The notes below the pieces were generated by a model that had not been told where the DNA came from, ran no database searches, and saw only the letters and a program-made list of their open reading frames with translations. The position numbers and the translations under genes were made by a program. Below are positions 51,579 through 63,350 of a stretch of DNA of 64,000 bases, piece by piece (the first letter of the stretch is position 1; each line of letters opens with the position of its first letter). This DNA is from Theodoxus fluviatilis (Eukaryota > Mollusca > Gastropoda > Cycloneritida > Neritidae). The stretch lies in contig JAWQFJ010000544.1 in the NCBI GenBank assembly GCA_034096865.1, forward strand, positions 55,423 to 119,422, in the 5' to 3' direction.

Positions 51579-53236
51579 GCCTTATCAGTGTGGGAACATG
51601 CTTTAAGTGCAGAGATGAATTATCTTTATTGAGAGGGACAGGAAACATGTCTCTCTCTGCCTTCAGTATCCTTACCTCTACCACTCGAGACCACATCTGT
51701 ACGAAGCTCCTCACAAGCAAGGGCCAGTATGGCCTAGTGGCCTAATGCTTAACAAAAAAACTCTGTCAAAAATCTGGCCCATAAAGTTGTTACCACAAAG
51801 GTAGATAGTGTATAACTTCCTTATTGCACCGAATGTGTCGAGTTTGAGTCTAACAGCTTAAATGGTACAGGAATGCATGCTTGGAAACATACAAAGAAAC
51901 AAACACATTGAGCTATATAGTTGTAAAGATACCTTTCAGCATTTCACATTTTATCTCCATGAATGATATCGGTGATGACCTGTTGGTTATATTTTTTATT
52001 GTTGTGTATCTGGAGAATGACATGCAAAAAGTTTCTGATTGATGGGGAAATTGTCATGATGCCTGATGGACTCCTTGTTGAAATGTCTCCTGTCCAAGTT
52101 ATTGATTTCATGTGATTAAAAATGGAATCATAAATTGACTTGTGTTCAGAAGTGTGCTTTTGTGTCTCATGAACAAACTGTGTTGGTTATGCTGTCCACA
52201 AGTGTGAAGTGTTTGCTCTATTTGAGGGGAAATTTTGATGTTTTCAAATATTAATTTATGCAAACTTTTGACTTTTCAGCAGTGTGTTTATTAAAATCCC
52301 CTGCATATTAAGGTATTTCATTATTATCAATTGTACACTTGCCAGATCAGTGGAGAAGGGTGAGTCAGCCACCTAATACTCAACCATATGGTGGACCTTG
52401 TCATCCTCAAACCATGCAAAAGCATAGAATGGCCTGTCTTTAATCAATGCAAAATTCACATTTCAGCATACCCTTCCTGTGGGTCGGGGGTTTAAGAATT
52501 GACCCACTGCATCTCCCTGGGCATTTCATAAGAGGCGAATAACTAGGGACATTTTCATGATTTGATTTGTGCTTACTCTCAAGTATTATACTTAGTTATT
52601 TTCATCCATTATTGCATCTATCCATCCACCTTGTATGGGCAAGCATTAGGTATATACCAAACTACATTTCACTTTTAGTCAATGGAGAGTTATAATGGAA
52701 AGGTCGTACTCTGCATAATCAATCTCTGCATAATTGTAGATGCCAATTTGGCATTTGACATGAATTCTGCCCTTGTATAGACAAAGAGGTGAAGCACCAA
52801 ATGAACAATGATTATTTAATGACTAGAATAACATTATTTGAAAATATTTCTTCATAGTTGCTTTGGCTCTTGTTATAAGCGTGTATTTCCTCAACTAACT
52901 TTGAAGGCTACTGTTTTTTTTTACTGAATCTGACTTGAGTGTAAATTTTCCCCTAGTACAATCTGATCTTCCTGACCTGATGTCCATGATTTTTCATGCA
53001 TCTATTTGTTGAAAAAGTTGTTTTATTGTCTTTGTAGCATTTTCTTCTACAAAATGTTGCGACTATATTTTTAAATACAGAACTATGACATTGATATGAC
53101 TCATCTTTGCTTTGTACCATTAAACCTATTTCCTACTGTGTCACTTTGGTTTTGTTGTCGTCATGAAAGGGTCATTCTCATTCTGTCCATGTATTTGTGT
53201 GTCGATTTGTCCAGTGTCACTATGTGTGTGCATGTT

Positions 53237-53247
<11 letters not shown>
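51579..53247. other. Non-coding stretch
   Basis: AT-rich with no gene recognised. A weakly tRNA-like stem-rich segment near 51722 is not convincing. Confidence 0.5.
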
Positions 53248-53335
<88 letters not shown>

Positions 53336-53336
53336 G
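53248..53336. repeat. (CT)n microsatellite
   Basis: CT run with single interruptions. Confidence 0.95.
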
Positions 53337-54420
53337 CATTAACCATGCAGCCACTGAGACACATTCATTCGCATCGTCTTCTGACAGATTTTATGTATTT
53401 AGACATTACAATCTTTCCCTTGCTTGGTATTTCAAGGTGGGTGAATGCTAGTGGAAGGCCAAGCAGTTGTGCAGAGCAGTCTAGAGACAAAAGAAGATGT
53501 GAAGTTTGTTGGGGTTTGGCGTAGTCATGGTGGTCCAATGACTTTTGACTTGCCATACGTCAGTGGCACAGCCAGACTGCAGTCCAACCTTGGATGCACA
53601 GAGTCTGAGGCAGCAAGGACAGGCTCGGGCTGTGTTCAGAACAAAGAGAACTTTGCAGAGAAATTTGCCTCTTGTCACAGAGCAGACGGTGTGAACATAA
53701 TTCTTTAGCCTGCTTGATGCCTTCTCTGAGATGACTGAGTTGGGCAAGAAAGCTGTAAGAAAATGCTGTATTTAAAAAAATGTTCATGTTGGATTAAATT
53801 GAAAGTGAACAATAGTGGCCAATTCTTCGATTTCAGGACTTGAAGTGTGGATACCTGGAATAGTCTTCGAGTGCCAGCGCTGCTAGTTCCTGGTAGAGCC
53901 AACACCCTGATAGAAAAAAGATGGATAAAGTTTCAAGACTTCAGGCAATTAGCCATTTAAGCAAATTACACTACTGATATATACTGTATGTGTATGTCTT
54001 CGATACAAAGAAAATGCAAAACAAGAATGTTTCAAAGATTGCGAATCTCAAGTTGCGTAGATAAATTTATCTAACCTCTTCCAGAACAACCTTGGGGCCC
54101 ATACAGAAAATTGATACAGTTAATAAGTATAATAGACTAATCTGATCATTCTACATCTACATACTGGGGATGAATTGTCCAATCAATTTGCTGGTAATCT
54201 AATTTGCCCCAAAACAAGGTTAAATTTATAATTCAATATGCCCACCCAAAAATGTCTATTTACTTCTGCTTTTTGAAGAAATTATAAATACTAAAGACAA
54301 ACACAAGACAGTTTTCTTACGAAAATTAATACTTTATTTGACATAACTTTTTTTTTGTTCAATGCAATGCTTGGCATGAAATATTTACTAGAAAAGATTG
54401 TGAGTGATAATATGACCAAA
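53337..54420. other. Non-coding stretch
   Basis: No gene or repeat family recognised. Confidence 0.5.
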
Positions 54421-55266
54421 ACAAGAAGGGCAAAGCCCATACAACTCACATGCTTAACCTTGACCTTTACATGACCTTGACCTTCAGGTGACCCTCAAGG
54501 TCAAGGTCAAACAACTACACCTAGCAATGACATCATACACTAAGAAATGCTTTACACATTTTTCCTACCAAAATATATGTGGCCTTGACCCAAGGTCAAG
54601 GTCATTCAAGGTCATGCAACACAAAGCTGTTAATTCAAGACATAGGAAGCAAAATGGTGCTTATTGGCACTTTCTACCATGAGATATGGTCACTTTTAGT
54701 GGTTCACTACCCCATTTTGGTCACATTTCATAAGGGTCAAAGTGACCTTGACCTTGATGATATTTGACCAAATGTGTCACATGATGAAAGTATAACATGT
54801 GCCCCACATAATTATTAAGTTTGAAACAGTTATCTTCCATAGTTCAGGGTCAAGGTCACTTCAAAATATGTATACAATCCAACTTTGAAGAGCTCCTGTG
54901 ACCTTGACCTTGAAGCAAGGTATGCCAAACTGGTATCAAAAGATAGGGCTTACTTTGCCCTATATACCATATATAGGTGAGGTATCCAATCTCAAAAACT
55001 TCAGAGAAAATTGAGAAAATGTGAAAAATGGCTGTTTTTTAGACAACATTTATGGCCCCTGCGACCTTGACCTTGAAGCAAGGTTAAGTCACTATGTGAG
55101 TTTTTTTAGGTCTTGTCATCATACACCATCATGCCACATTTGGTATTGATAGACTTAATAGTCTCCGAGAAAATTCCAACGTTAAAGTTTTCGGACGCCC
55201 GGACGCCCAGACGAACGAAACGGGCGAGTACATAGACTCACTTTTGCTTCACATGTGAGTCAAAAA
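54421..55266 (+). mobile_element. AGGTCA-rich dispersed element, copy 3
   Basis: Same ends and motif order as copies 1 and 2. Some DR0 sites are degraded (for example AAGGTATGCC replaces AAGGTCAACC near 54917). The 3' GGACGCCC tract is short (about 55193-55218). Between the fucosyltransferase and ERICH2-like genes. Confidence 0.9.
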
Positions 55267-56929
55267 TGTAAGATGAGAGTTCAATGTCTGTGTTCTTACT
55301 GCAGTCAACATATCCATATTGTAAGTGCACAGGACAAGGCATTTCTTATCACGGCCTAGCTACCAGAGGAGGTTTTCAGTCTTTAACTTGTGCAAACAGA
55401 TTGCAGCGTCTTAGATGGGTTTCTTAACGTTGTGGCCTTATATAGCCTACAAGGCTGATAGGCCCTTAAACTCCATCCATCCATCCATCCATCCATTGCA
55501 GCATCTGACACCACAGCTAGAAGAGTGCATTGCAGCCTCACAGCTTACTGGAAAGCACTAAACTTGTCCTCTGAACCTAAACTTGTCACTACAAATCCTT
55601 TTGTCCTTTCTGGCCGGCCTACGGCTAGCCATCGACACCTCTGTCACTTGGGCAGTTGGGAGTTTGGACGTTACAGTTCTTACTCTTGTAGAACTGCCAG
55701 TGAAGACAAAATGCACCTGACCACAGCACCTGCATGGGAGTTGAAAGTGGCATGCTCTGCGCCAAAGATTCTCCAAGCGCACTTTCTTCAACATTTCATG
55801 GGACAACTGCAGCATGTAAGAACAGATAAGAAAGTGCAGTTATTACAGTGGGAATGCTGGTGTGGACTCTACAATTGCATGTGTGAGATTTCAAGATAAG
55901 TGCTACAATGGTTACCATGAAGACACCACACTACACTTGTTGAAACACCACTGAGTTGAACAAACAGTGACTGCTATGGGCTTCAGAGCTAACACAAACC
56001 GAAGGCAAGACAGAGAGGAGGATGTGGCTTGCAAAATGTTGAGTTATCACAGACAATTATGATTTCACATGAATATGAGTTAATTCAACAGCAGCATGTC
56101 CTTATTGAAAATGCATATATACAAGTAGACTACCTATATTAACTATACAGCATTTCACTTTCAAATGTTAGTATGACCAGAGGTTACTGTAAGGTGTTGT
56201 ATATCATGATTAAGTACTGGTATTCAGTTATCCTTTAGGACTTTCAAAAATGTAAAGTGCAGATTTCCATTTGGTTAGGTTTGTGTACATGTGCCCACCA
56301 TGTAGGCCTTTTACAAACTTGTCTGGATCTCCCTTTATAACTTCTTACATGGAAGCATGAACCAAAGTTGCATTTCTTCCATGTCACAAGCTTTTTCATG
56401 TGAAATCCACACTGGAAGCAGTTTGTCTCTCTCTGAAGCTCAAGAGCCAATAAATGCTTCTTTTTTTAAACCTCCAAGGAAACTCGGTATTATTATCATT
56501 GATATCCAAAACATAAGGGATCAACTGACAAAATAATGATGAAATTACCCAGCACAAATATTCATACTATTCACAACAGAGACATGCATGTAACACTACA
56601 AAGAATACAACATCCATCATCACCTAGCAGCCTATTTACAGCTATGCAGTTGAACACGCACCACACAATGACCTGGGCTAACATCACAAGGAGACATCAT
56701 ACCCAGAACTATGTACATAGGCTCTGCCTACATTCCACACACTGGACACGCAACGGAGAAGCCTATCACAGAACTTGCTATGCAGCAGAGAAGGGTAACA
56801 CCAGTGGTGCCAGCTAATCTGTGACTCATCACAGCTTTGAGTACCAGGCCTGACTTCATGAGAGAAAGACACTCCCAGCTTCTCATTCCCCACAGCAACA
56901 CCAGGGTCGCTGCCGGCCTACCCTGGTGG
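55267..56929. other. Non-coding stretch
   Basis: Contains a short CCATCCATCC run near 55475, a reverse fragment of the 20.3-kb dispersed repeat near 55437, and a 124-codon frame at 55525-55899 with no recognisable family. Part near the right end may be the 3' UTR of the ERICH2-like gene. Confidence 0.5.
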
Positions 56930-59900
56930 CTAGGGGTCATCGGAGGCAGAGGCCACACCAGAATCCTCACGGCAGAAGATCTGCTGGAATTCCTCCTCGT
57001 CAACATCGCTGCTACTGTCTTCCTCATCAGAGCTGCAAGGGAAAGACAAATCATAGGTCTCAAAACACATAAACCAAAAGAGGAATGAGTTTTTGCTGTT
57101 TGTTTGTTTGTTTGTTTCCATGGAGCTTCTACTGCTGCTAGTGTGACTGCTGGGGGTGGGGTAGGGGATGTAGTTGTTGTTGAAACATTCTTTTCTGTTA
57201 TCAGGGCTTTGAACCTCAGTACAGGGCGCAAGTTTTGTAGATAACACAACACCACTGCAAAGATACATTTCAGTGCACAGCAGAATAGATCCTCTTCTTA
57301 AATCAATATGTACAGCTAGCTTCTACTATGCATTCATCTTGTGATCTTTTCCTGTATTCAAATAACATTGAAAGTAACTTAAATGTCTTAAGGATAAAAA
57401 AATTCACTCAACATAGGGGGGGGGGGGGGGGGGGGGGGGAGGAGGGAGGGAGAGAATGAACTGAAAATGAAAAGTTACATTACAAGAGAAAGTACAAAAC
57501 TGGAGTGCCTACATCACAGCTACTCAGTTTGTTCAATAATTAGGGGTGAGATTCAATGGCAAGGAAACAATTCTGACCAATAACTTTCATCCATGAAGCA
57601 GATTTCACCAAACAGTAAATTTCCAAATGGAAAATTTCAATAAGTAACTAAGTTTAACTTCAAAATAGATTTTTAAAAATATTATGCAAACCACTTCCAA
57701 ACAACCCAAAATGCAAAACACATTATATTGGTTTGTGAATTCCAGAATACAGAAATACAAATCAATCAACACATACTTACGAATATTAGGACTTTGGGGT
57801 TCTTTAGAATGCTAAGATCTGCATTAAATCAATTCCATATTAAACTATGGTGAAGGTACTTTATAAAGGAATACTGAAGAACAAACAAGTCCTCAAATTA
57901 CTCGGGTATTTTGATAAAGAAGATCAAAGACAAGGAGGAGAGAATAAAAAAGAGAAAAAAACCAGCTTTTTACATAGCACCCACTCCCCCATGGATGGGT
58001 GCTCAAACCACACCATTTTACCCCCTGGTCATGGGGCTCCTCTCATTATCACTGACACACAATCTCAACTCTCTGTGGAGCATACAACCAGGCTGCCGAT
58101 TAATGCACCAAATTACTTTTTTCACAAAGTTCCAGCTCAGCCCTCACAGGTGCCCCCTTTACTCCTGGGTTGGAAGAAGCCATGTGAGTGAAGCATCTTG
58201 CTGAAGGATGCAACTCTGGGAACCATAAAGGTTAGAACACCATACCCACTAGCTCCAGTGACTGCAGGTCAAGCATGCTAACCACTCGGCAACAGAGCCC
58301 CCCGGGGAAAGGGCAAGAGAAGGAGAGCTGACGCAGTAAAAGCTGGACAGAGAAGACAAGAAGGATGAGACATCTGTGAGGAACCAGGCAGAGGAAAATT
58401 CCCTTCAAAACAAAGAAAAGAAGACACAGTGCAAAGGAGCAAGGCTTTTTTACACAAACCTTTCATCATCATCGTCATCATCATCAGAGTGTTCATTCTC
58501 ATCTGCATTGCCTTCTTCACCTTCATCATCATCAGGCATTTGATCTGAAGTGATATACAAAAGAATTCATTAAAGTCCCTGACTCAATGTCGTACTTGGC
58601 ATCACATTTGAGTCATAAGATTTCTGGTTGTTTTTCCTTTCCCTCTACAAGTATACAATTTGCATTAACACAGATGAAAAGTTAAAGAAAAGAATTTGTT
58701 GTAAAAAAAAAGATATTCATTCTCAATTTAACAATGTAAATGCATTAGGTGTTATACAGACGATGCTTAAATTTTTTGAAACCATTTATTTGGTTTTACA
58801 TATAGAGCAAAAGCTCTGCGAGGAACAGAGAGGAAAAAATGTGGGAGCACAAGTGGGGACTGAACCCACAACCTTTTGGTTAGTGCCCGAAATGCTCTAA
58901 CAGCTGAGCTACCATGTTACATTTTGTAGTGAACAAGAAGGGCAAAGCCCATACGACTCACATGCTTGACCTTGACCTTTACATGACCTTGACCTTCAGG
59001 TGACCCTCAAGGTCAAGGTCAAACAACTACACCTACCAATGACATCATACACTAAGAAATGCTTTACACATTTTTCCTACCAAAATACATGTGGCCTTGA
59101 CCCAAGGTCAAGGTCATCCAAGGTCATGCAACACTAAGCTGTTAATTCAAGACATAGGAAGCACAATGGTGCTTATTGGCACTTTCTACCATGAGATATG
59201 GTCACTTTTAGTGGTTCACTGCCCCATTTTGGTCACATTTCATAAGGGTCAAAGTGACCTTGACCTTGATGATATGTGACCAAATGTGTCTCATGATGAA
59301 AGTATAACATGTGCCCCACATAATTATGAAGTTTGAAACAGTTATCTTCCATAGTTCAGGGTCAAGGTCACTTCAAAATATGTATACAATCCAACTTTGA
59401 AGAGCTCCTGTGACCTTGACCTTAAAGCAAGGTCAACCAAACTGGTATCAAAAGATAGGGCTTACTTTGCCCTACATACCATATATAGGTCAGGTATCCA
59501 ATCTCAAAAACTTCAGAGAAATTTGAGAAAATGTGAACAATGGCTGTTTTTTAGACAACATTTATGGCCCCTGCGACCTTGACCTTGAAGCAAGGTCAAG
59601 TCACCATGTATGGTTTTGACGTCTTGTCATCATACACCATCATGCCAAATTGGGTGTTGATAGACTTAATAGTCTCCGAGAAAAATCCAACGTTAAAGTT
59701 TTAAACGGACGCCCGGACGCCCGGACGCCCGGACACCCGGGCGCCCGGACGCCCGGATGGACGAATCGGGTGAGTACATAGACTCACTTTTGCTTCGCAT
59801 GTGAGTCAAAAAAGTAAAATGGGTATTGTCACTAAAAAGAGAATTTACTTCTAAAACAGGTGATATCTCCACAATATACTGAAACACATATTTCTAATAC

Positions 59901-62103
59901 TCAGCTGTTTACCATTCGTCCAAATATGTGACACAATAAATTATACTTTAAAGAAATTATGTCCCTGGGAATCTACACAGCATGCCAAGCTTTTCAGTGT
60001 TTTTAACAGCTGAGAAGAAAAGACAATACCTAGCTCCATTTTCTCCTGAATGAGGGGCAGAAATTTCTGGGCCTCGGGGTGGTTGGGTTCATAGATGAGA
60101 ACTGCAACGCAGGAGCAGCATGAATATGTCAGTGTGAACAATGCCAGTGATGCAAACGAATACCAGGAATTATTTATCTCACTGCAAGCATCCGTAGAAT
60201 AAATGCAAAATCAGGGAGTGTGACTGCAAGTCATTCAGTTTGTACTGGGTGATGCCCCTGTGTGGCCAGAGGTGAAAAGTCTTCAACATAAATAAATATT
60301 GGAATTATCAGTAAAAAGATTTGACTTTGACTTCTTTTTCAGCTACTCTAATATAAAGTTCTGTAGAATATGCCAAATGAACAAGATCTCTCAAAACAAA
60401 CTGGAAATAAATCACTTATCTCATGTATCTGCTATCAACTGAAGGTTCATATACTCTTGAAATTTTCCACTCATAATTTTTCACCTGCATAGCTGGCAAG
60501 AAACACACTATAAAAGTTCCTAAATGCTCAAAGGTTTCAGTAACTAGTCTACAAACGACAATGACTTACTCATTTTGCATAGTTTCACAGCATTCGGGTA
60601 ATCCTTCGACATCAAGCAGGTCAGAAACTGGAGGGTAAAAAAAGGGTTAGCACAAGAACATTACTGAGATAATTGCTACATTGTCTTACATATTTCTCTA
60701 CAATGCCTGTAGGGATGACAGCATAACAGCCTCATTCCAAAAACTTGACATCACACAACCGTTCCAGATGAGGATTCCATCATTAATTAACACAGTACGC
60801 AGTGAAAAATTAGGATGAATTAAAAAAAAATTTAAAATTGGGGGGGTGGGGGTGGGGGGGTGGGGGGGGGGGGGGGGTGGGGGGGTGGGGGGTGGGGGGG
60901 GTGCTTATGTGAATATGAGTAGAAGATTCATTGAAGACTTCAAAATATACATACAATACATTTAACAAGTAAGGGAATAAGAAAGACAACAGGGATGGTA
61001 ATGGAGGTGGCGGTACAGTTTAAGGAGCTTGGTTGTTTCGTTTGTGTTTGTTAATGTGATAATGCTCCAACAAGCCCATGTGACACAGTAAAGATTCATT
61101 TTTTTAATGAGGTATCTTACTTTATTTAATCTCACCACATCTTTGTCTAGCTTATCAGCTTAGCTTAACTTAGCTTAGCTTACCTTACCTTATGTAACCC
61201 CACTGCACAACACAAATGCCCTTCAAGGACACACACTCACCTCCATGTAGAGATCTGTGGGGGCCTTCCTCACTTCCTCTTCCTCTTCATCGCTGTCAGA
61301 AGTGCTGTCCTCCTCTTCAGGTTGCTTAGATGAGCATGCCTCTTTGGCTTGCTTGGATGAACTCTCCCTGGAATGACAGTAAAAACAAGCAGTTAGTCTC
61401 ACATGGTAAGAATGCTACTGCATGCTTGCATACACTTGGAAACAGATTTGAAGAAGTCCAAAACTATCACATCCATTAATGGACAGATGAGTCAGAGAGA
61501 GAGAGAGAGAAAGGAGGTACAGAGGAACTTATGGATGGATAGATGCATGGACAGACAAACTGGTAGGCAGGGGGTAGGCAGGCTGTTGCATGGCTGGACA
61601 AGCAGAAAAATTGAGAGACAAACAGATCAATAGATGGATGGATGAGCAAAAAACAAAGAGATGGATTGATGGACAGATGGACAAACAGATGGATGAACAG
61701 ACATACTGATGATGGATGGATGGACAGACGGACATATGGATGGATGGATGGATGGATGGATAAGCAGACAGATGGATGGATGGATGGATGGATGGGTGGA
61801 TAGATGGAAAGACAAACAAGCAGACAGTCAAATGGCACTTGTAGACAAAAATATGCAAAAATAAACTGATGAGAGTAAGGCAGTGTTTTTTTTTCTTCTT
61901 CCATAGACAGATAGGTAGACTGATACAGACATGCTTTGATATGCAGGTGTTAGAAACAGCTAGGTGTGTTGACAGACATCCTGGAGCACAACAAGAAAAT
62001 ACTTTTGATTAGAAGGAAAGAGTGAATACATATGTACATATTTACCCATTTGTGTGAGAGGCCTCTGCTCTGGGAGGGTCAGGGCCCTCTCTGCTATCTC
62101 TCA
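56930..62103 (-). CDS. ERICH2: Glutamate-rich protein 2 (ERICH2)-like, 5' end missing
   Basis: Six exons with matching phases and GT-AG borders, in transcript order: 62046-62103, 61241-61367, 60570-60627, 60030-60101, 58460-58544 and 56930-57032 (TAG stop). The product has a Ser/Glu-rich stretch ([15 protein letters not shown]), then a conserved helical module [20 protein letters not shown] with [20 protein letters not shown], which resembles the C-terminal region I recall for ERICH2 (LCQMILIYEPENP type). An acidic tail follows ([20 protein letters not shown]) and ends [10 protein letters not shown]. The helical module is TPR-like in feel, but that is inference. Function is not established for the family. 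At least one upstream exon is needed because the first visible exon starts mid-codon. Introns carry a SINE, a tRNA-like relic and copy 4 of the AGGTCA-rich element. Confidence 0.8.
57416..57439. repeat. Poly-G tract (24 G)
   Basis: Uninterrupted run of 24 G, followed by A/G-rich sequence. In the last intron of the ERICH2-like gene, which it enters as C on the transcript strand. Confidence 0.9.
57985..58302 (-). mobile_element. tRNA-derived SINE
   Basis: On the minus strand the head has GTTGCCGAGTGGTTAGCATG (A box) near 58290, then GTTGCATCCTTCAGCAAGAT, CAACCCAGGAGTAAA and the GGTTGTATGCTCC block, the same order as in 48394-48752. It is in the last intron of the ERICH2-like gene, same strand. 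Confidence 0.85.
58843..58920 (-). pseudogene. tRNA-like relic
   Basis: The minus strand shows a D-arm/A-box-like TAGCTCAGCTGTTAGAGCA and a T-arm GTGGGTTCAGTCCCCAC with perfect stem pairing. The anticodon stem has a C-A mismatch and position 33 is not T, so a functional tRNA is unlikely. It lies directly before copy 4 of the AGGTCA-rich element. Confidence 0.6.
58933..59813 (+). mobile_element. AGGTCA-rich dispersed element, copy 4
   Basis: Same ends and motif order. It has the longest GGACGCCC array of the five copies before the 3' end (about 59705-59757). It is in the intron between ERICH2-like exons 58460-58544 and 60030-60101, antisense to the gene. Confidence 0.92.
60838..60902. repeat. 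G-rich tract with T interruptions
   Basis: G runs of 2 to 11 bases separated by single T residues, a strong intramolecular G-quadruplex sequence. It is in the ERICH2-like intron between exons 60570-60627 and 61241-61367. Confidence 0.95.
61151..61195. repeat. (TTAGC)n-like short tract
   Basis: CTTAGCTTA and TTACC pentamer-like steps, about 46 bases upstream of the donor side of exon 61241-61367. Confidence 0.7.
61494..61810. repeat. (GA)n and (GGAT)n compound tract
   Basis: Short GA run then GGAT/GACA tetranucleotide repeats with interruptions. Confidence 0.9.
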
Positions 62104-62178
62104 CTGTCAACAGGAAGGAAAGTCATGAGTGCACACACAAATTCGCCCTCTACCATTCAGGACTGCACAATGACTTCT

Positions 62179-62403
62179 GGGCTCGTATCCAGAACGGCGA
62201 GTTATTTTAACCCTGATTTATCTCTAAACTCAGACGATTCCAACTGTCTGTTCCACTCTCCCTTGGCTGGAAACCAGTATGTATAGCAAAGCGCAACCTA
62301 GGATCCTCTGACGAGTGTACCTTATCTAACTGATCAAGATAACCTGGGGATAGGGGATAAATCTAGTGTTAAAAAGATAAATCGCCATTCTGGATACGCG
62401 CCC
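62179..62403. mobile_element. 225-bp MITE-like element
   Basis: GGGCTCGTATCCAGAACGGC at the left is mirrored at the right by an inverted copy with three differences. Complementarity extends further inward (TTTATC/GATAAA). No coding capacity and no clear target duplication. It lies 75 bases upstream of the first visible ERICH2-like exon. Confidence 0.75.
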
Positions 62404-63350
62404 TGATCAAGTTAAAAGGAAGCTGAGAATGCTCTATCTCAAAATAGTCAAGTATCTCAAAATAGTCAAGTATCTTGAGGAAAACAGGGTGTTAGGAGTT
62501 GTATTTATGCACATTTATCACTTGCTGATGTCCTGAGGGTAAAAGCCTGTATTTTTCTTTTGTTAAAAGATTGAAAAACGACCTGATCCTTTGTTACCTA
62601 CATGTGCATCCACCACATTTATAAACCAACTGTTGAATTCTGTTTAAAAGTCAGATATGAAATTAATTAAAGAAAGAACAATTGACTAAGTTTATTAAAT
62701 TTTATCTTCTTTTTTTTTTTAATCACCTCCCCATCATCTACACAATCTCCAACTTTAAGATATTCAACCACTTTAATCAAGAGAGAGAAAAAAACTCATT
62801 GCAGATCATTATTCCAGTAGAGTTTCAATCCATCAATCCTTCTGGTAATTTCTGTTTTTCACATAATTATAACTGCTTTCTGAACTTTGATAGGCCCTCA
62901 TTAACCACTCGATCACCAACAAAGGAGCTAATGGTTAAAATTATGAAGGAAATTAGGTAGATGAAAAAGATGTTCAGTCGTACCATGGAAAAAAAACACC
63001 ACAGGTCTAGTGGATGCTAGCAGCTGTGCCAAAAACTCCATAAAGATGGCTGAGTGATAATCATTTAATCAAGGTGTGATGGAGCCAAGGTGATGTTGTG
63101 CCTGGTTGGTGATGCAGGCTCCTGGTCCGTCGATGTACAAGGCAGGGAGGAGGCAAACCCGTGGCATTTCCAGTTTTCTTTATTATACTTGGATGACAGT
63201 GGTCTCCCAAGAGACTGGTGGTGAGCGTCTCTCTCGACCTGCCGACAGTCCCTCCTTATCAAAGAAATGCGCGGACCTCAGGTGAGCCAGGCTTGGGATC
63301 AGCGGTCGCGGATCTCAGCCTGTCTCTGGGTTGTGTTTTCCTAATGATAG
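62404..63350. other. Non-coding stretch
   Basis: AT-rich to 63060. The more GC-rich 63060-63340 holds a 65-codon minus frame with no recognised family; it could be an exon but I cannot link its phase to the ERICH2-like gene. Confidence 0.4.

Noticed and set aside
50952..51720. Poly-Pro/Ser and poly-Glu frames
   Set aside because: Trinucleotide and pyrimidine repeat artefact with no other protein character.
55525..55899. 124-codon plus-strand frame
   Set aside because: No recognisable motif; likely chance.
58843..58920. Functional tRNA gene on the minus strand
   Set aside because: The T arm is good, but the anticodon stem is mispaired and position 33 is not T; kept as a relic.
61151..61195. 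Telomere-like repeat
   Set aside because: The units are TTAGC/TTACC-like, not TTAGGG, and the tract is short and intronic.
63065..63262. Possible upstream ERICH2-like exon on the minus strand
   Set aside because: No convincing donor with the one-base phase needed to join exon 62046-62103, and no acidic or conserved content.
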